Below the pieces are notes generated by a model. That model saw nothing but the letters and a program-made list of their open reading frames with translations. It was not told where the DNA came from and searched no databases. A stretch of 29,999 nucleotides of DNA from JBELMB01 sp042088665 (GTDB lineage Bacteria; Pseudomonadota; Alphaproteobacteria; Rhodobacterales; Rhodobacteraceae). Location: NCBI GenBank assembly GCA_042088665.1, contig JBELMB010000051.1, forward strand, positions 1 through 29,999. Direction: 5' to 3'. Position numbers and translations under genes: made by a program. Shown one piece after another: positions 1 through 7,388 of the stretch. How positions within the stretch are numbered: position 1 is the stretch's first letter; every line of letters starts with the position of its first letter.

Positions 1-233
1 TGGCGCAGACCGACCCCGATAGGCTGCCTGGCGCGCTGCGCAAGGCCACGCTGACCCCGGCGCAGGCCTTGGGCTTGGACGACCGTGGCGAGATTGCTGT
101 TGGCAAGCGGGCCGATCTGATTCTGGCCAGCGACAGCGGCGTGGGTGGCGTGCTTGCCACCTTTGTGGAGGGTCGCCTCGTGTACAAGGACGGTTCGCCC
201 GGCGCACTGGCACTTGGTAAGGTTGCGGCCTGA
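1..233 (+). CDS. Amidohydrolase-family protein, C-terminal fragment (runs in from left edge)
   Basis: Reading from base 3, 76 codons stay open to the TGA at 231-233; the gene starts outside the window. The visible part has the closing segment of metal-dependent amidohydrolases: a helix ending TLTPAQALGLDDRG, then GEIAVGKRADLIL, which forms the small beta-sandwich packed against the missing barrel, then a strand ending FVEGRLVYKDG. The catalytic barrel is absent, so the substrate cannot be read. PhnM (ribose-methylphosphonate triphosphate hydrolase), N-acetylglucosamine-6-phosphate deacetylase and dihydroorotase-like enzymes all end this way. PhnM would fit the organophosphorus theme downstream, but the segment does not prove it. 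It converges on the broken kinase gene, with 19 bases between the two stop codons. Confidence 0.75.
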   Translation, partial: AQTDPDRLPGALRKATLTPAQALGLDDRGEIAVGKRADLILASDSGVGGVLATFVEGRLVYKDGSPGALALGKVAA

Positions 234-252
234 CAGGCGAAGTCGTGGCGTT

Positions 253-750
253 TCAGGACGCATCGATTAAGGTGTACAGCGCGCGTTCTTGTTCTGTGAG
301 CGGCTCCCAATGGTCAGACGCCATATTAAAACCTTCCTCCGGTACCTCCATCGCGTAACTTACACCTTTGGTGTCGTTGCGAGCTTGAACGCGGCGCCAC
401 CGCTCGGCCTTTGGGGCCTCCAGCAGGAGGACGGTGGCAGAATGGCCCCCGGCGGCGACCGCGGACAGAAAATCAGCCCGGTCGACAGCGGTGATCAGTC
501 ACAACTCGTCATTCGCCTCCTGTCCAAAGGCCAAAAGACCTTGGGCCATGGACAAGATTTTAGGCTGGCGGCGTTGTTTGCGCGCTTGGTACCATGGCCA
601 GAGGTCAGTTTCTGGTCGATCTGGTCGAAACATGGTGAGCATCCAGGCATCCAACACAAAGGGGGGCGTACGGGTAAGCTGGGCCAAGCGCAGCGCATAG
701 GTTGTTTTGCCCGTGCCGACGGGACTCTCAATCACGTGGATTTGCCCCAT
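253..750 (-). pseudogene. Small P-loop (zeta-toxin/AAA-like) kinase interrupted by one in-frame TGA
   Basis: ATG at 748-750, preceded on the minus strand by GAGAGG, opens a 165-codon frame to the TGA at 253-255. Only codon 84 (TGA, 499-501) breaks it. The N-terminal half has a Walker A loop (SPVGTGKTT, about residues 9-17) and the segment FVLDAWMLTMF followed by RPD. These are typical of the small AAA/zeta-toxin-like ATP-binding proteins common in Rhodobacteraceae. Past the stop, the same frame continues the fold: ITAVDRADFLSAVAAGG, then LLEAPKAERWRRVQARN (the LID-type arginines), then a tail with HWEPLTEQE. The TGA falls where relatives, as I remember them, have Gly in a ...DLGL segment, so one GGA-to-TGA change would explain it. 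It is probably a recent pseudogene; a sequencing error or read-through cannot be excluded. Confidence 0.7.
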
Positions 751-905
751 GTCGACCTCTCTCGGCTTCGCCACAAGCAGCTCCGCCCCGAGCCTCTGCG
801 CGACACGCAAAACAAAGTACGGACACGCGCTTTACCCTTAGCACAATATGGCATTCCCGCCCGGCGCATTCGAGCGACTTTTAGGGTCGGCTGGGTGGAA
901 ATGGA

Positions 906-1790
906 GTGATTTTGGACCCGACCTCAGACCCTTCTACCCCGCGGCGCACCGCTGTGGTCGGCAACGTAAACGCAGACCACATTTACCGCGTGCACGGGAG
1001 GCTTGGGCCCGGGCAAGAACGCCTGGCCGAGAACCTTGGCCTGCGTCTGGGGGGAAGCGGTGCGAATGCAGGCAGTTGGCTTGCTGTTGCTGGCGATGAG
1101 GTGCAGCTTTTTGGGCGGATTGGCAGGGACGACCGGGCGCGCCACATCCTTGCCCAGGCGGATGCATATCCTTGGGATCGGAACGGCACAGTGCTGTCCG
1201 ATGGCCCCACAAACCATTGCTTAATCCTTGTTGACGAAAGCGGCGATCGCACAATCCTCGGCTTTGAACGGGACCGGGAAGACGTTGCCTTCGCCCCGCT
1301 CGACCCGCAGAGCCTGGACGCGCTATACTTTGCGGCCGCGCGCACCGTGCCTGACCGCGTGGCGCGGGCATTGGCCGACAGCAAGGTGCCTGTGGTGTCG
1401 CAAATGCACTGCGCCAACCGACTGTTGAGATCCGACGTCGTCGTGGCATCCGACCAGCACTTCGACCCTGACGACGGGACGGATTGGTGGGGCGCCCTTC
1501 GCCGACGCGGCATCGCCACCCGCTGGCTTGTGGTCACGCTGGGCGCCCGCGGCGCCTGGGCGACCGATGGCAATGACATAGAGACCGTGCCGGTCACGCC
1601 GGCCCCGCGCGTGATCGATACGACGGGGGCAGGCGATGCCTTTGCCGCGGGTCTGGTGTATGCTGTTGCGCGAAGCTGGTCCATAAAAGCCGCACTGGCC
1701 CTTGGCAGCCAATGGGGCGCCGAAGCGGTCGGACTTTTGGCATCGGGCTGTCCGCCCGACCACCAGCCAAACACAACCCTGTTGCGATAA
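906..1790 (+). CDS. PfkB-family carbohydrate kinase
   Basis: This 294-residue protein of the ribokinase/PfkB superfamily should transfer the ATP gamma-phosphate to a sugar or related hydroxyl in the cytoplasm. It shows the N-terminal substrate-binding strand (VVGNVNADHIYRV), the GGSGANAGSWLA motif near residues 49-60, and the C-terminal signature DTTGAGDAFAAGLVYA with the catalytic base Asp in GAGD. The length matches the family. The start codon is GTG at 906 with only a weak GGA-type ribosome site, so the first residues are uncertain; the conserved region begins about 16 residues in. It faces the phosphodiesterase gene, with 6 bases between stop codons. It may phosphorylate the sugar released by the locus, but the substrate cannot be read from sequence. 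Confidence 0.85.
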   Translation: MILDPTSDPSTPRRTAVVGNVNADHIYRVHGRLGPGQERLAENLGLRLGGSGANAGSWLAVAGDEVQLFGRIGRDDRARHILAQADAYPWDRNGTVLSDGPTNHCLILVDESGDRTILGFERDREDVAFAPLDPQSLDALYFAAARTVPDRVARALADSKVPVVSQMHCANRLLRSDVVVASDQHFDPDDGTDWWGALRRRGIATRWLVVTLGARGAWATDGNDIETVPVTPAPRVIDTTGAGDAFAAGLVYAVARSWSIKAALALGSQWGAEAVGLLASGCPPDHQPNTTLLR

Positions 1791-1796
1791 CCGGAG

Positions 1797-3212
1797 TTAC
1801 GACGCCAGCACCTCGATCAGTCGGTCGCGGTGCTCAGCCGTCAGAGTGGCCTGCGGCGACAATTCATGCGGGTCGCTGGCCAGATCGTAGCGCAAATGGC
1901 GCCCGGCATGGGGACCGCCCAGCGCAAAGATCAGCTTTTCCGCGCCGTCATGCAGCCCCATGACCCGGCCGCCGGGATCGTCGAGTTCAAAGAACACACG
2001 CTCTCGGCCCAAAGGCGTGCCTTGGCTGGCCCGGGGCAACAGCGAGCGCCCATCGATTGCGGCGCCATGGTTGGTCCCAAACCACTCTATCAACGTCGCC
2101 GCAACGTCGGCGTTTTCCACCTTGTCGTCAGCAACGGTGCCGTGCTGCGCAGGCGCTGTTGGGTCAGAAACGATCATCGGAACCCTGAAAGCTGGATCAA
2201 ACCAAGCTTGCTTGCCAAAAAGCCAATGATCCCCCAGCAACTCACCATGGTCCGAGGTGAGGATCACCAGCGTCTCATCGGCGTCGGGGCGTGCCTCCAG
2301 CGCGTCCAGAACACGGCCGATTTGCTTGTCCAATTCGGCCATCATTCCATAGTATGTTGCCCGGATTTGACGTGTATCCAGGTCGGAAAGGTCTCGCGCG
2401 AGCCCTTCGCCGCCTTGCACAATCCCTGCCACGGTGTTCTGCGCGATCCAGTCGGCAATGCGCGGGTCGGCGGCGGCTTCGGTTTCGGGCGTCGCGGCGC
2501 GCTGCGGCATCGGCATGTCATCAGGATGGTGCAACCTGTGATACGGCGCGGGCACGATGAAAGGCGGGTGCGGGCGCATGAAGGTCAGCATGAGGAACCA
2601 GGGCCCTGGCGTACCGGACTTCAAAAACGCCTCAGCCGCGCCTGCATAAAACGCGTTGTCCCAGTGATCGACCGGCAGGCGCGCGCGCTGCGCGGTCAGG
2701 CCATAGCCTTCAGGAATAAAATCCGTGTCATCTGGGCGCCAGATGTCCTCAAAAGGTTCGGGGATCTCCACGCCATGTGAGGCCAGGAACGTCCGGTATG
2801 GAAAGCGCTGCGGGATCATCGCCGCCAGGGGATAAAAGCCTTCGTGATAGTTCAACCCATGGGCCACCCGCGCTGTGCCGCGCCCACTGGGGCCCACTGT
2901 GGGCGCCGTGGTGGTGTAGCCGCACAGGATCGGCAAGATGCCTTGCGCCTCAAAGCTTTCGGTCACAAAGCGCACGCCCGGTTTGGGCGGATAGCCATTG
3001 CGTAGCACGCCGTGGCGAAAGCCATAAAGCCCCGTGAGCAGCGAGGCCCGCGCCGGTCCGCAGGGCGCAATCACCGTAAAGGCGTTGCGAAAGGTCACGC
3101 CGCGGGCGCAGAGGCGGTCTAGATTGGGGCTACGCACAATCTCGTCGCCCAGACAGCGCAGCGCGTCAAATCGCCATTGGTCGACGACAATCAGCAGGGC
3201 ATTGCGAGCCAT
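1797..3212 (-). CDS. Phosphonate monoester hydrolase / phosphodiesterase (formylglycine type, sulfatase superfamily)
   Basis: A 471-residue alkaline-phosphatase-superfamily enzyme. The maturation motif CGPAR (C-x-P-x-R, Cys51) should become formylglycine, the nucleophile. Beyond generic sulfatase features it carries the residue set I recall for Rhizobium PMH (RlPMH numbering in brackets): D11 (12), Q12 (13), C51 (57), N72 (78), Y99 (105), T101 (107), H215 (218), D321 and H322 (324, 325), K334 (337). Spacings match closely, and segments such as IVVDQWR, GYTTT, RPHPPF and TSDHGELLGDH read like PMH. PMHs hydrolyse phosphonate monoesters and phosphodiesters and promiscuously sulfate esters. There is no signal peptide, so it is probably cytoplasmic, and it would need a formylglycine-generating enzyme encoded elsewhere. 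It lies 3 bases downstream of the metallophosphoesterase gene, surely in one transcript. A true sulfatase is the alternative. Confidence 0.85.
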   Translation of the reverse strand: MARNALLIVVDQWRFDALRCLGDEIVRSPNLDRLCARGVTFRNAFTVIAPCGPARASLLTGLYGFRHGVLRNGYPPKPGVRFVTESFEAQGILPILCGYTTTAPTVGPSGRGTARVAHGLNYHEGFYPLAAMIPQRFPYRTFLASHGVEIPEPFEDIWRPDDTDFIPEGYGLTAQRARLPVDHWDNAFYAGAAEAFLKSGTPGPWFLMLTFMRPHPPFIVPAPYHRLHHPDDMPMPQRAATPETEAAADPRIADWIAQNTVAGIVQGGEGLARDLSDLDTRQIRATYYGMMAELDKQIGRVLDALEARPDADETLVILTSDHGELLGDHWLFGKQAWFDPAFRVPMIVSDPTAPAQHGTVADDKVENADVAATLIEWFGTNHGAAIDGRSLLPRASQGTPLGRERVFFELDDPGGRVMGLHDGAEKLIFALGGPHAGRHLRYDLASDPHELSPQATLTAEHRDRLIEVLAS

Positions 3213-3215
3213 GGT

Positions 3216-4142
3216 TCAGCGCTCCTTGGACTGATACGCGGCGGCAAAGGCAAACTGGGCCTCAGCCGCGCGCAGCACTTGGGCTTTTTGTTGCGGTCCG
3301 CCTGCGTCCACCCAACCTGAAATGTCGATGATCGGCATAGAGGGCGAGGTGCGCCAATGCACCTGCGGCACAAATCCGGGGCTCGTGTCGATGTCCACAT
3401 AGCCGACGGCAGGCACGCCGCCACGGGTCTCTAGCGACCGATGCGGCGTAACAAAAGCCAGCGTCGGCACCCAGACAAAATGGATGCCCTCGATCCGGTA
3501 TTGGCGCCATCTGTGGAAATGGCCCGAGACCACCATAACGCGTTGGTCCGCCCGCCGCCGCGCCAATTGGCGCAGGATCTGCTCGGATTGTGCCGCGGGG
3601 ATGGTCCAGCCAGGCTGGTCCAATTCGGGCATCACAAGGCCGAGCGTTTTGTGCGTGGCGATGATCAACGTTGAGGCCGAAAGGGCCGGCAAACCGGCGA
3701 TCATCTCCAGAGTCGCGGCCTCAAGCTCTGATCCGGTACCCAACTGCTGGCTGTCGATCAAGGCAAGCGCCGTGTCGCCGTCGTCCAGCAGCACGGTCTG
3801 CGGCAAGGGGCCAAAGACGTTATAGAAGGCGCGTGACCGCTCCAACGTGGCCAGGGTCGAGACTTCCCCCGGCTTGTCGTAATCCGACGCGACGACAACG
3901 GGTGGCTCGCCCACGTCGTGGTTGCCAGGGGTCGCCAGCAACGGCAGACCGAGTTCTGCAAAAAGCGCCTGCGCGTAGGCAAATTCGCGCGCGCTGTAAT
4001 CAGAGAACACCACATCGCCCAAATGGATGATTTGGTCGGGGCTGCCCGCCCGTACCATCTCTGCCGATAGCCACAGATTTAGGGACGCGGCCCCCCAAAC
4101 CGGGCTGATATGGGTGTCGGCAATCAAGGTGATCCGTGCCAT
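3216..4142 (-). CDS. Calcineurin-type metallophosphoesterase
   Basis: A 308-residue cytoplasmic enzyme of the class III phosphodiesterase group (CpdA/GpdQ-like) with a full dinuclear metal site: D9-T-H11, G42-D43, G73-N74-H75-D76, H164 (THK) and G207-H208-F-H210. Members cleave phosphodiesters such as cyclic nucleotides or glycerophosphodiesters, and phosphomonoesters. About 80 residues after the GHFH motif form a C-terminal extension that I cannot assign. The ATG at 4142 opens directly into strand one (MARITLIADTH), so the start is secure. The next gene, the PMH, starts 3 bases after this stop. A second protein of this fold lies at 15398-16273, so the locus has two. The substrate is unknown. 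Confidence 0.85.
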   Translation of the reverse strand: MARITLIADTHISPVWGAASLNLWLSAEMVRAGSPDQIIHLGDVVFSDYSAREFAYAQALFAELGLPLLATPGNHDVGEPPVVVASDYDKPGEVSTLATLERSRAFYNVFGPLPQTVLLDDGDTALALIDSQQLGTGSELEAATLEMIAGLPALSASTLIIATHKTLGLVMPELDQPGWTIPAAQSEQILRQLARRRADQRVMVVSGHFHRWRQYRIEGIHFVWVPTLAFVTPHRSLETRGGVPAVGYVDIDTSPGFVPQVHWRTSPSMPIIDISGWVDAGGPQQKAQVLRAAEAQFAFAAAYQSKER

Positions 4143-4409
4143 GTCGCGCGTCCAATTTCCTGAATATCTTTCGTGCCTATGAGACCTTTGCTTCAGGACC
4201 GTGACCTTTTTTTGAATTTTGCCGTCACACCAATTGCTCGATTTGGCAAAAATGCGGCACTGGAGTGCTGCGCATCAATGCCGATCTAACCGGGTTTGCG
4301 GCAATGTCTCATGGGCCCGCCAAGCCAAAAAAGCGCTTGAATACAGAAGCACAACCTGAGGTTGGCGCGCGCTCAGGTAGGCTCCTCTCGATGAAAGGAG
4401 TGCGATTGG
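4143..4409. promoter_or_regulatory. Leader/promoter region of the phosphoesterase pair
   Basis: This is 267 bases without a convincing gene, between the GntR stop codon and the metallophosphoesterase start, both on the minus strand. The gap is long for an operon interior and there is an operator-like palindrome at its far end (4406-4418), so it probably contains a separate promoter for the phosphoesterase-PMH pair. An A/T-rich tract (around 4207-4222 and 4242-4253) stands out against the GC-rich background. I could not fix -35 and -10 boxes. Confidence 0.4.
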
Positions 4410-4418
4410 TCAGACCAA
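4406..4418. promoter_or_regulatory. Operator-like palindrome TTGGTCAGACCAA
   Basis: Two perfect 6-base arms (TTGGTC / GACCAA) flank one central base. The site overlaps the stop codon of the GntR-family gene and lies about 260 bases upstream of the metallophosphoesterase start. HutC-subfamily regulators (DasR, NagR, PhnF) bind TGGTCTAGACCA-like palindromes, so this is a plausible site for the adjacent regulator. It differs from that consensus by one central base. Confidence 0.5.
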
Positions 4419-5099
4419 AAGATGCATGCGGTCACCGCGCGATACGGTTTGTGTCGCCACAACCGGTTTGCCGTCGCTGGTCATGTTTCCGATGGTCATT
4501 GCCACCACCGGTTGCGTGGGCGAGATTGCCAAGACAGCCGTCTCATGCGCGTTGGGGCGGCGCGCCACGATGCGGGTTGCCGTACGTCGATAATCCCGCA
4601 CGCCGAACTCTCTCAGCGCCAAGCGTACACTCCCGGTACGGTTCAGCACTTCCAGGATGCCGTCAAACCGAACCTTGTCAAAGAAATGGCGGACAAGCTG
4701 GACTTCTTGCCCGTTCAAACGCACAAGCCGTTCGCCCACCAGAATTTGGCCGAGGTTTGAGGCTCTCAGCAAACTGCGCACCTCGGGTGGCATCCGACGC
4801 AGGGACCCCCCCACGGGCTCAATCGACATCTCATAGCCCTGGGCTGCGGCATCAACCCGCAACTGTGGCCGTTCGTTGATCTGATGCTCAATGGGCTTTG
4901 TATCGACAAATGTGCCTTTGCCTTGCCAGCTGGCGACAAGACCTTCTTTTTGAAGCGCCTCAAGCGCGCGCCGGACCGCATGGCGGCTGCTCTGAAAACA
5001 ATCGGACAATTCACCTTGGGTGGGCAAGGCTTCGCCTTGCGCCCGGACGCCCAATTCAATCTCTGATTTCAAGCAGTTATAGATTTCTCGCCAAGACAC
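4410..5099 (-). CDS. GntR-family transcriptional regulator, HutC/UTRA subfamily (PhnF-like)
   Basis: A 229-residue repressor-type protein. Residues 1-67 form the GntR winged helix (LPTQGELSDCF, SSRHAVRRALEALQKEGLV, then the wing QGKGTFVDT). Residues of about 85-229 form a UTRA ligand-binding domain (VGERLVRLNGQEVQLVRHFF, then ISPTQPVVAMTIGNMTSDGKPV). HutC-subfamily members sense small catabolites; PhnF controls phosphonate genes and NagR/DasR sense amino-sugar phosphates. It lies between the TIM-barrel pair and the phosphoesterase pair on the same strand, with candidate operators on both sides (5136-5143 and 4406-4418), so it is the likely local and self-regulator. Its effector is unknown. 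It has slightly less biased codon use than the transport genes. Confidence 0.85.
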   Translation of the reverse strand: MSWREIYNCLKSEIELGVRAQGEALPTQGELSDCFQSSRHAVRRALEALQKEGLVASWQGKGTFVDTKPIEHQINERPQLRVDAAAQGYEMSIEPVGGSLRRMPPEVRSLLRASNLGQILVGERLVRLNGQEVQLVRHFFDKVRFDGILEVLNRTGSVRLALREFGVRDYRRTATRIVARRPNAHETAVLAISPTQPVVAMTIGNMTSDGKPVVATQTVSRGDRMHLLV

Positions 5100-5135
5100 A
5101 CGGAACCTCCGTCGCTGTTGTCTTTGCGATTCTCA

Positions 5136-5143
5136 GTCTAGAC
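5136..5143. promoter_or_regulatory. Operator-like palindrome GTCTAGAC upstream of the GntR gene
   Basis: A perfect 8-base palindrome lies 37 bases upstream of the regulator start. It equals the core of the HutC-subfamily consensus TGGTCTAGACCA. A wider imperfect pair, TTGTCT (5118-5123) and AGACAA (5140-5145), overlaps it. Position and sequence fit self-repression. The outer TGG/CCA bases of the consensus are missing, so affinity is open. Confidence 0.5.
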
Positions 5144-5258
5144 AAAAAGTGTATTAACGAGATGACAAACGGTGCGTGGCGTGGGGAACATTCGCGAACC
5201 CTACAGGGTCATTGTCGCTTTGGGGCGCGTTCGACGCCGAACGGCCTGACAGGACATC

Positions 5259-6185
5259 TCAGCCCGTGGCAGCCGCGTTGATCTGTTGTGCCAGCGCCCA
5301 AGCACGCTCCACGGACGGGCGCAGGCTGTCCCAAAAGCGCTCTTTGATCTCCAGCACCAGCACCGTGCCCGGGCGTACGGTCGCCAGATGCGGCGCCAAG
5401 GCCTCCCAGTCTATGTCGCCCCAGCCCAGCGGCAAATGCAGATCGCCGTGGCCGTAGACGATGCGCTCGCTTTCCGACGCACGGTAGCTTGCGGTGCCCG
5501 GCATCTGAAAACTGTCATGCAGATGCACGTGGCCGGTGATGGGCGCAAAACTCTGTACGGCCTTGGTCAGATCGCCCTGGATGACGGTCATGGCTTGGGC
5601 GACATGGCTGATGTCGAGCATACCGCAGACCGCATCCAATCCAACCGCTTCGATCTCGCCACGTAGCACGACCGGGTCGATAGCGCGCAGGTCTTCTTGC
5701 CCTTTGCCGAGGGCCATGGCCATCGGAGGCAGGGGCTCCACCGCGATCTGTAGCCCCAGTTCGGCCGCGTGTTGCCCCAGACGCTGCAGCGCGGCGCGCT
5801 GTTGGTCGCTGGGGGTCTTGGGCTCGGGTCCCAGATCATAGCCCGCGTGCAGCACCACTGACGAAGCGCCAAGCGCCGCGGCCAAGTCCAGGCTGGCCCG
5901 GGCGGCAGCCTCATGGGCCTCAAACTCGTCGCGGTCCAAGAGGTTCACCCGCTGGATGCCGTGCAGGGTGCATTTCAGGCCACTGTCCTGAAAAATCTCG
6001 ACAACCTGCGCCACGCGCTCGGGGATCAGCCGCCCGCCGACGATGGCATCCAGGCCCACAGCGGTGATCTCGGCATGGCTGCAGCCCACGTCTTTGGCCA
6101 CCTGAAGCGCCTCGCGAAAGCGGCTGAGCGAGCCGCCTAAGTCTCCGGTGCGCAAGGCCACGCCTACGATGGGGGTGTCGATCAT
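5259..6185 (-). CDS. Sugar phosphate isomerase/epimerase-like TIM-barrel protein (AP endonuclease 2 family)
   Basis: About 308 residues of the xylose-isomerase-like TIM-barrel superfamily, which includes inosose, hydroxypyruvate and tagatose isomerases/epimerases. Metal-site strands are visible: TLHGIQRVNLL, VVLHAGYDLGP, AVEPLPP (Glu), GMLDISHVAQAM (Asp, His), GHVHLHDS (His) and VLEIKERFWDS (Glu). The family usually isomerises or epimerises a free or phosphorylated sugar or inositol derivative in the cytoplasm. I place the start at ATG 6185, which has GGAG seven bases upstream and begins at the first barrel strand. The in-frame ATG at 6251 would add 22 residues without family character. It is distantly related to the next gene upstream, probably as an old duplication or a two-step pair. 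Confidence 0.8.
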   Translation of the reverse strand: MIDTPIVGVALRTGDLGGSLSRFREALQVAKDVGCSHAEITAVGLDAIVGGRLIPERVAQVVEIFQDSGLKCTLHGIQRVNLLDRDEFEAHEAAARASLDLAAALGASSVVLHAGYDLGPEPKTPSDQQRAALQRLGQHAAELGLQIAVEPLPPMAMALGKGQEDLRAIDPVVLRGEIEAVGLDAVCGMLDISHVAQAMTVIQGDLTKAVQSFAPITGHVHLHDSFQMPGTASYRASESERIVYGHGDLHLPLGWGDIDWEALAPHLATVRPGTVLVLEIKERFWDSLRPSVERAWALAQQINAAATG

Positions 6186-6272
6186 GAAGGTCTCCGTTAT
6201 AGCACCCGCACGCGGATCGCCGCGGGCGGTGGGTTCCACCGAGGTGACCATGTCTCCTGTTGGGCAAAGAGA

Positions 6273-7088
6273 TCAGCGGGCGAGGCCCAGCTTGGCCAAG
6301 TGTTCAGCGGAGCGCATAACGTCAGCCTTGTTGCGGATCTCGATGATCAGGCGCGGGTTGGACGAGATCATCGCCAGTTCTTCAAACACCGCGGCCCAAG
6401 GCACCGTCCCGTCGCCGATGGCCCAGTGGCGGTCGGCAAAGCCATCGGCGTCTTGCAGGTGCAGGTGGTGCAGATCGTCGCCAGCGGCACGCACAAACAT
6501 ATCCACCATGGGGGCGCCGCCCATGTAATGGGCGTAATAGGCGTGGCCTGTGTCGATCGACAGTTTTAGCGAGGCGCTGTTGAAATGGGTGACAATGTCA
6601 CGGCGGATCGCCGGGTCGCGGTCCTCGATGTTCTCGATCACAAACTGAACCCCCAGGCTCTCGGCGCGGGCGACCAAGGGCTCCATTGTGGCGATGAAGT
6701 CGGCCAGTTTCTCGGCGCGGCGATGCGGGTAGCGGTAGAGGTTTTCCTGATCCCAATGGATGTAGGGGCTGTGGATCACCACCTGGGTCAGGCCGATCTC
6801 GGCGGCGACATCCAGGTTGTGGTTCAGCCGCTCCTGCGCCAGCGCGCGCACGCCTGGATCGTTCGAGGCCAGCGGCACAGAGGCTGTGCCGTGCATGCCC
6901 TGACGCCCTTTGTGATTGGCCAAAAGCGCCTTGACCTTGGCCGCTTCGGCTTTCCAGTCGAGCTCCAGCACAGCAGGCGCGTGAAACCCTTGGATCTCGA
7001 GGTCGCGGGCATCTTGCACCAACCAGTCCAGGTAAGTTTCTAGCTCATAGATGCGTAGGGCAGCGCCCAGCAAGGGAAGATCAGTCAT
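6273..7088 (-). CDS. Second sugar isomerase/epimerase-like TIM-barrel protein
   Basis: About 271 residues from ATG 7088; an in-frame GTG at 7142 would add 18 residues that look like leader sequence. It has the hallmarks of the xylose-isomerase-like/endonuclease IV fold: MHGTASVPLAS, VVIHSPYIHWD, FVIENIEDRDP (metal Glu), LSIDTGHAYY (Asp/His), HLHLQDADG with DRHWAIGDGTVPW, and LIIEIRN. The DRHxxxGxGxxxW pattern near the C-terminus is typical of this superfamily's last metal site. It begins the minus-strand operon, 87 bases ahead of its paralogue's start, and is divergent from the PHP gene. Reaction and substrate are unknown; inositol-like or sugar-phosphate isomerisation is the family expectation. 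Confidence 0.8.
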   Translation of the reverse strand: MTDLPLLGAALRIYELETYLDWLVQDARDLEIQGFHAPAVLELDWKAEAAKVKALLANHKGRQGMHGTASVPLASNDPGVRALAQERLNHNLDVAAEIGLTQVVIHSPYIHWDQENLYRYPHRRAEKLADFIATMEPLVARAESLGVQFVIENIEDRDPAIRRDIVTHFNSASLKLSIDTGHAYYAHYMGGAPMVDMFVRAAGDDLHHLHLQDADGFADRHWAIGDGTVPWAAVFEELAMISSNPRLIIEIRNKADVMRSAEHLAKLGLAR

Positions 7089-7388
7089 TTTGCGTCCACA
7101 AAGAGTTGGTGTCAGTGACGGTGTCCCAAGTTTGGGCAACACTTGTGCAACGCACAGCGCGTTGATAGGGCTTTGTCATCAAAGCTTGCCGCCAAACTTA
7201 CGATTTGGTGTGACCAACCCAGACGTTTGTCACACGAGGCGCGATGTCCATTTTGTAAGCGCGCCTCCACCAATTACGCCGCTTGGTTTTACGGTTTTGT
7301 AATCTCCGACAAACCCGCATCGGGTGTCGCACCATCGTTAACTTCGCACGCGACATAACCCCATAGACACTTCGTCTGGGGGATACTG
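7089..7388. promoter_or_regulatory. Divergent control region between the isomerase operon and the PHP/transport operon
   Basis: These 300 bases separate two outward-facing operons and contain no convincing gene. They are less GC-rich than the flanks, with A/T-rich stretches near 7160-7210 and 7262-7310. They hold a spaced inverted repeat (7208-7235) and, just before the PHP gene, a GGGGGA ribosome site six bases from its ATG. Overlapping an imperfect stem (CCCC..AGAC / GTCTGGGG, 7362-7383), that site could be occluded in the mRNA. Promoter boxes could not be fixed with confidence. Confidence 0.55.
7208..7235. promoter_or_regulatory. Spaced inverted repeat GTGTGAC-N14-GTCACAC
   Basis: Two perfect 7-base arms (7208-7214 and 7229-7235) are separated by 14 bases near the middle of the divergent region. 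Such spacing suits a dimeric regulator binding one face of DNA over about two turns. It does not match the HutC-type core seen near the GntR gene, so a different regulator is possible. Confidence 0.4.

Noticed and set aside
499..501. Selenocysteine reading of the in-frame TGA
   Set aside because: The family expects glycine there, no SECIS-like hairpin was evident directly downstream, and one point mutation explains it.
4265..4879. A 204-codon plus-strand reading frame across the GntR gene
   Set aside because: It lies antisense to a well-supported regulator and has no family character or ribosome site.
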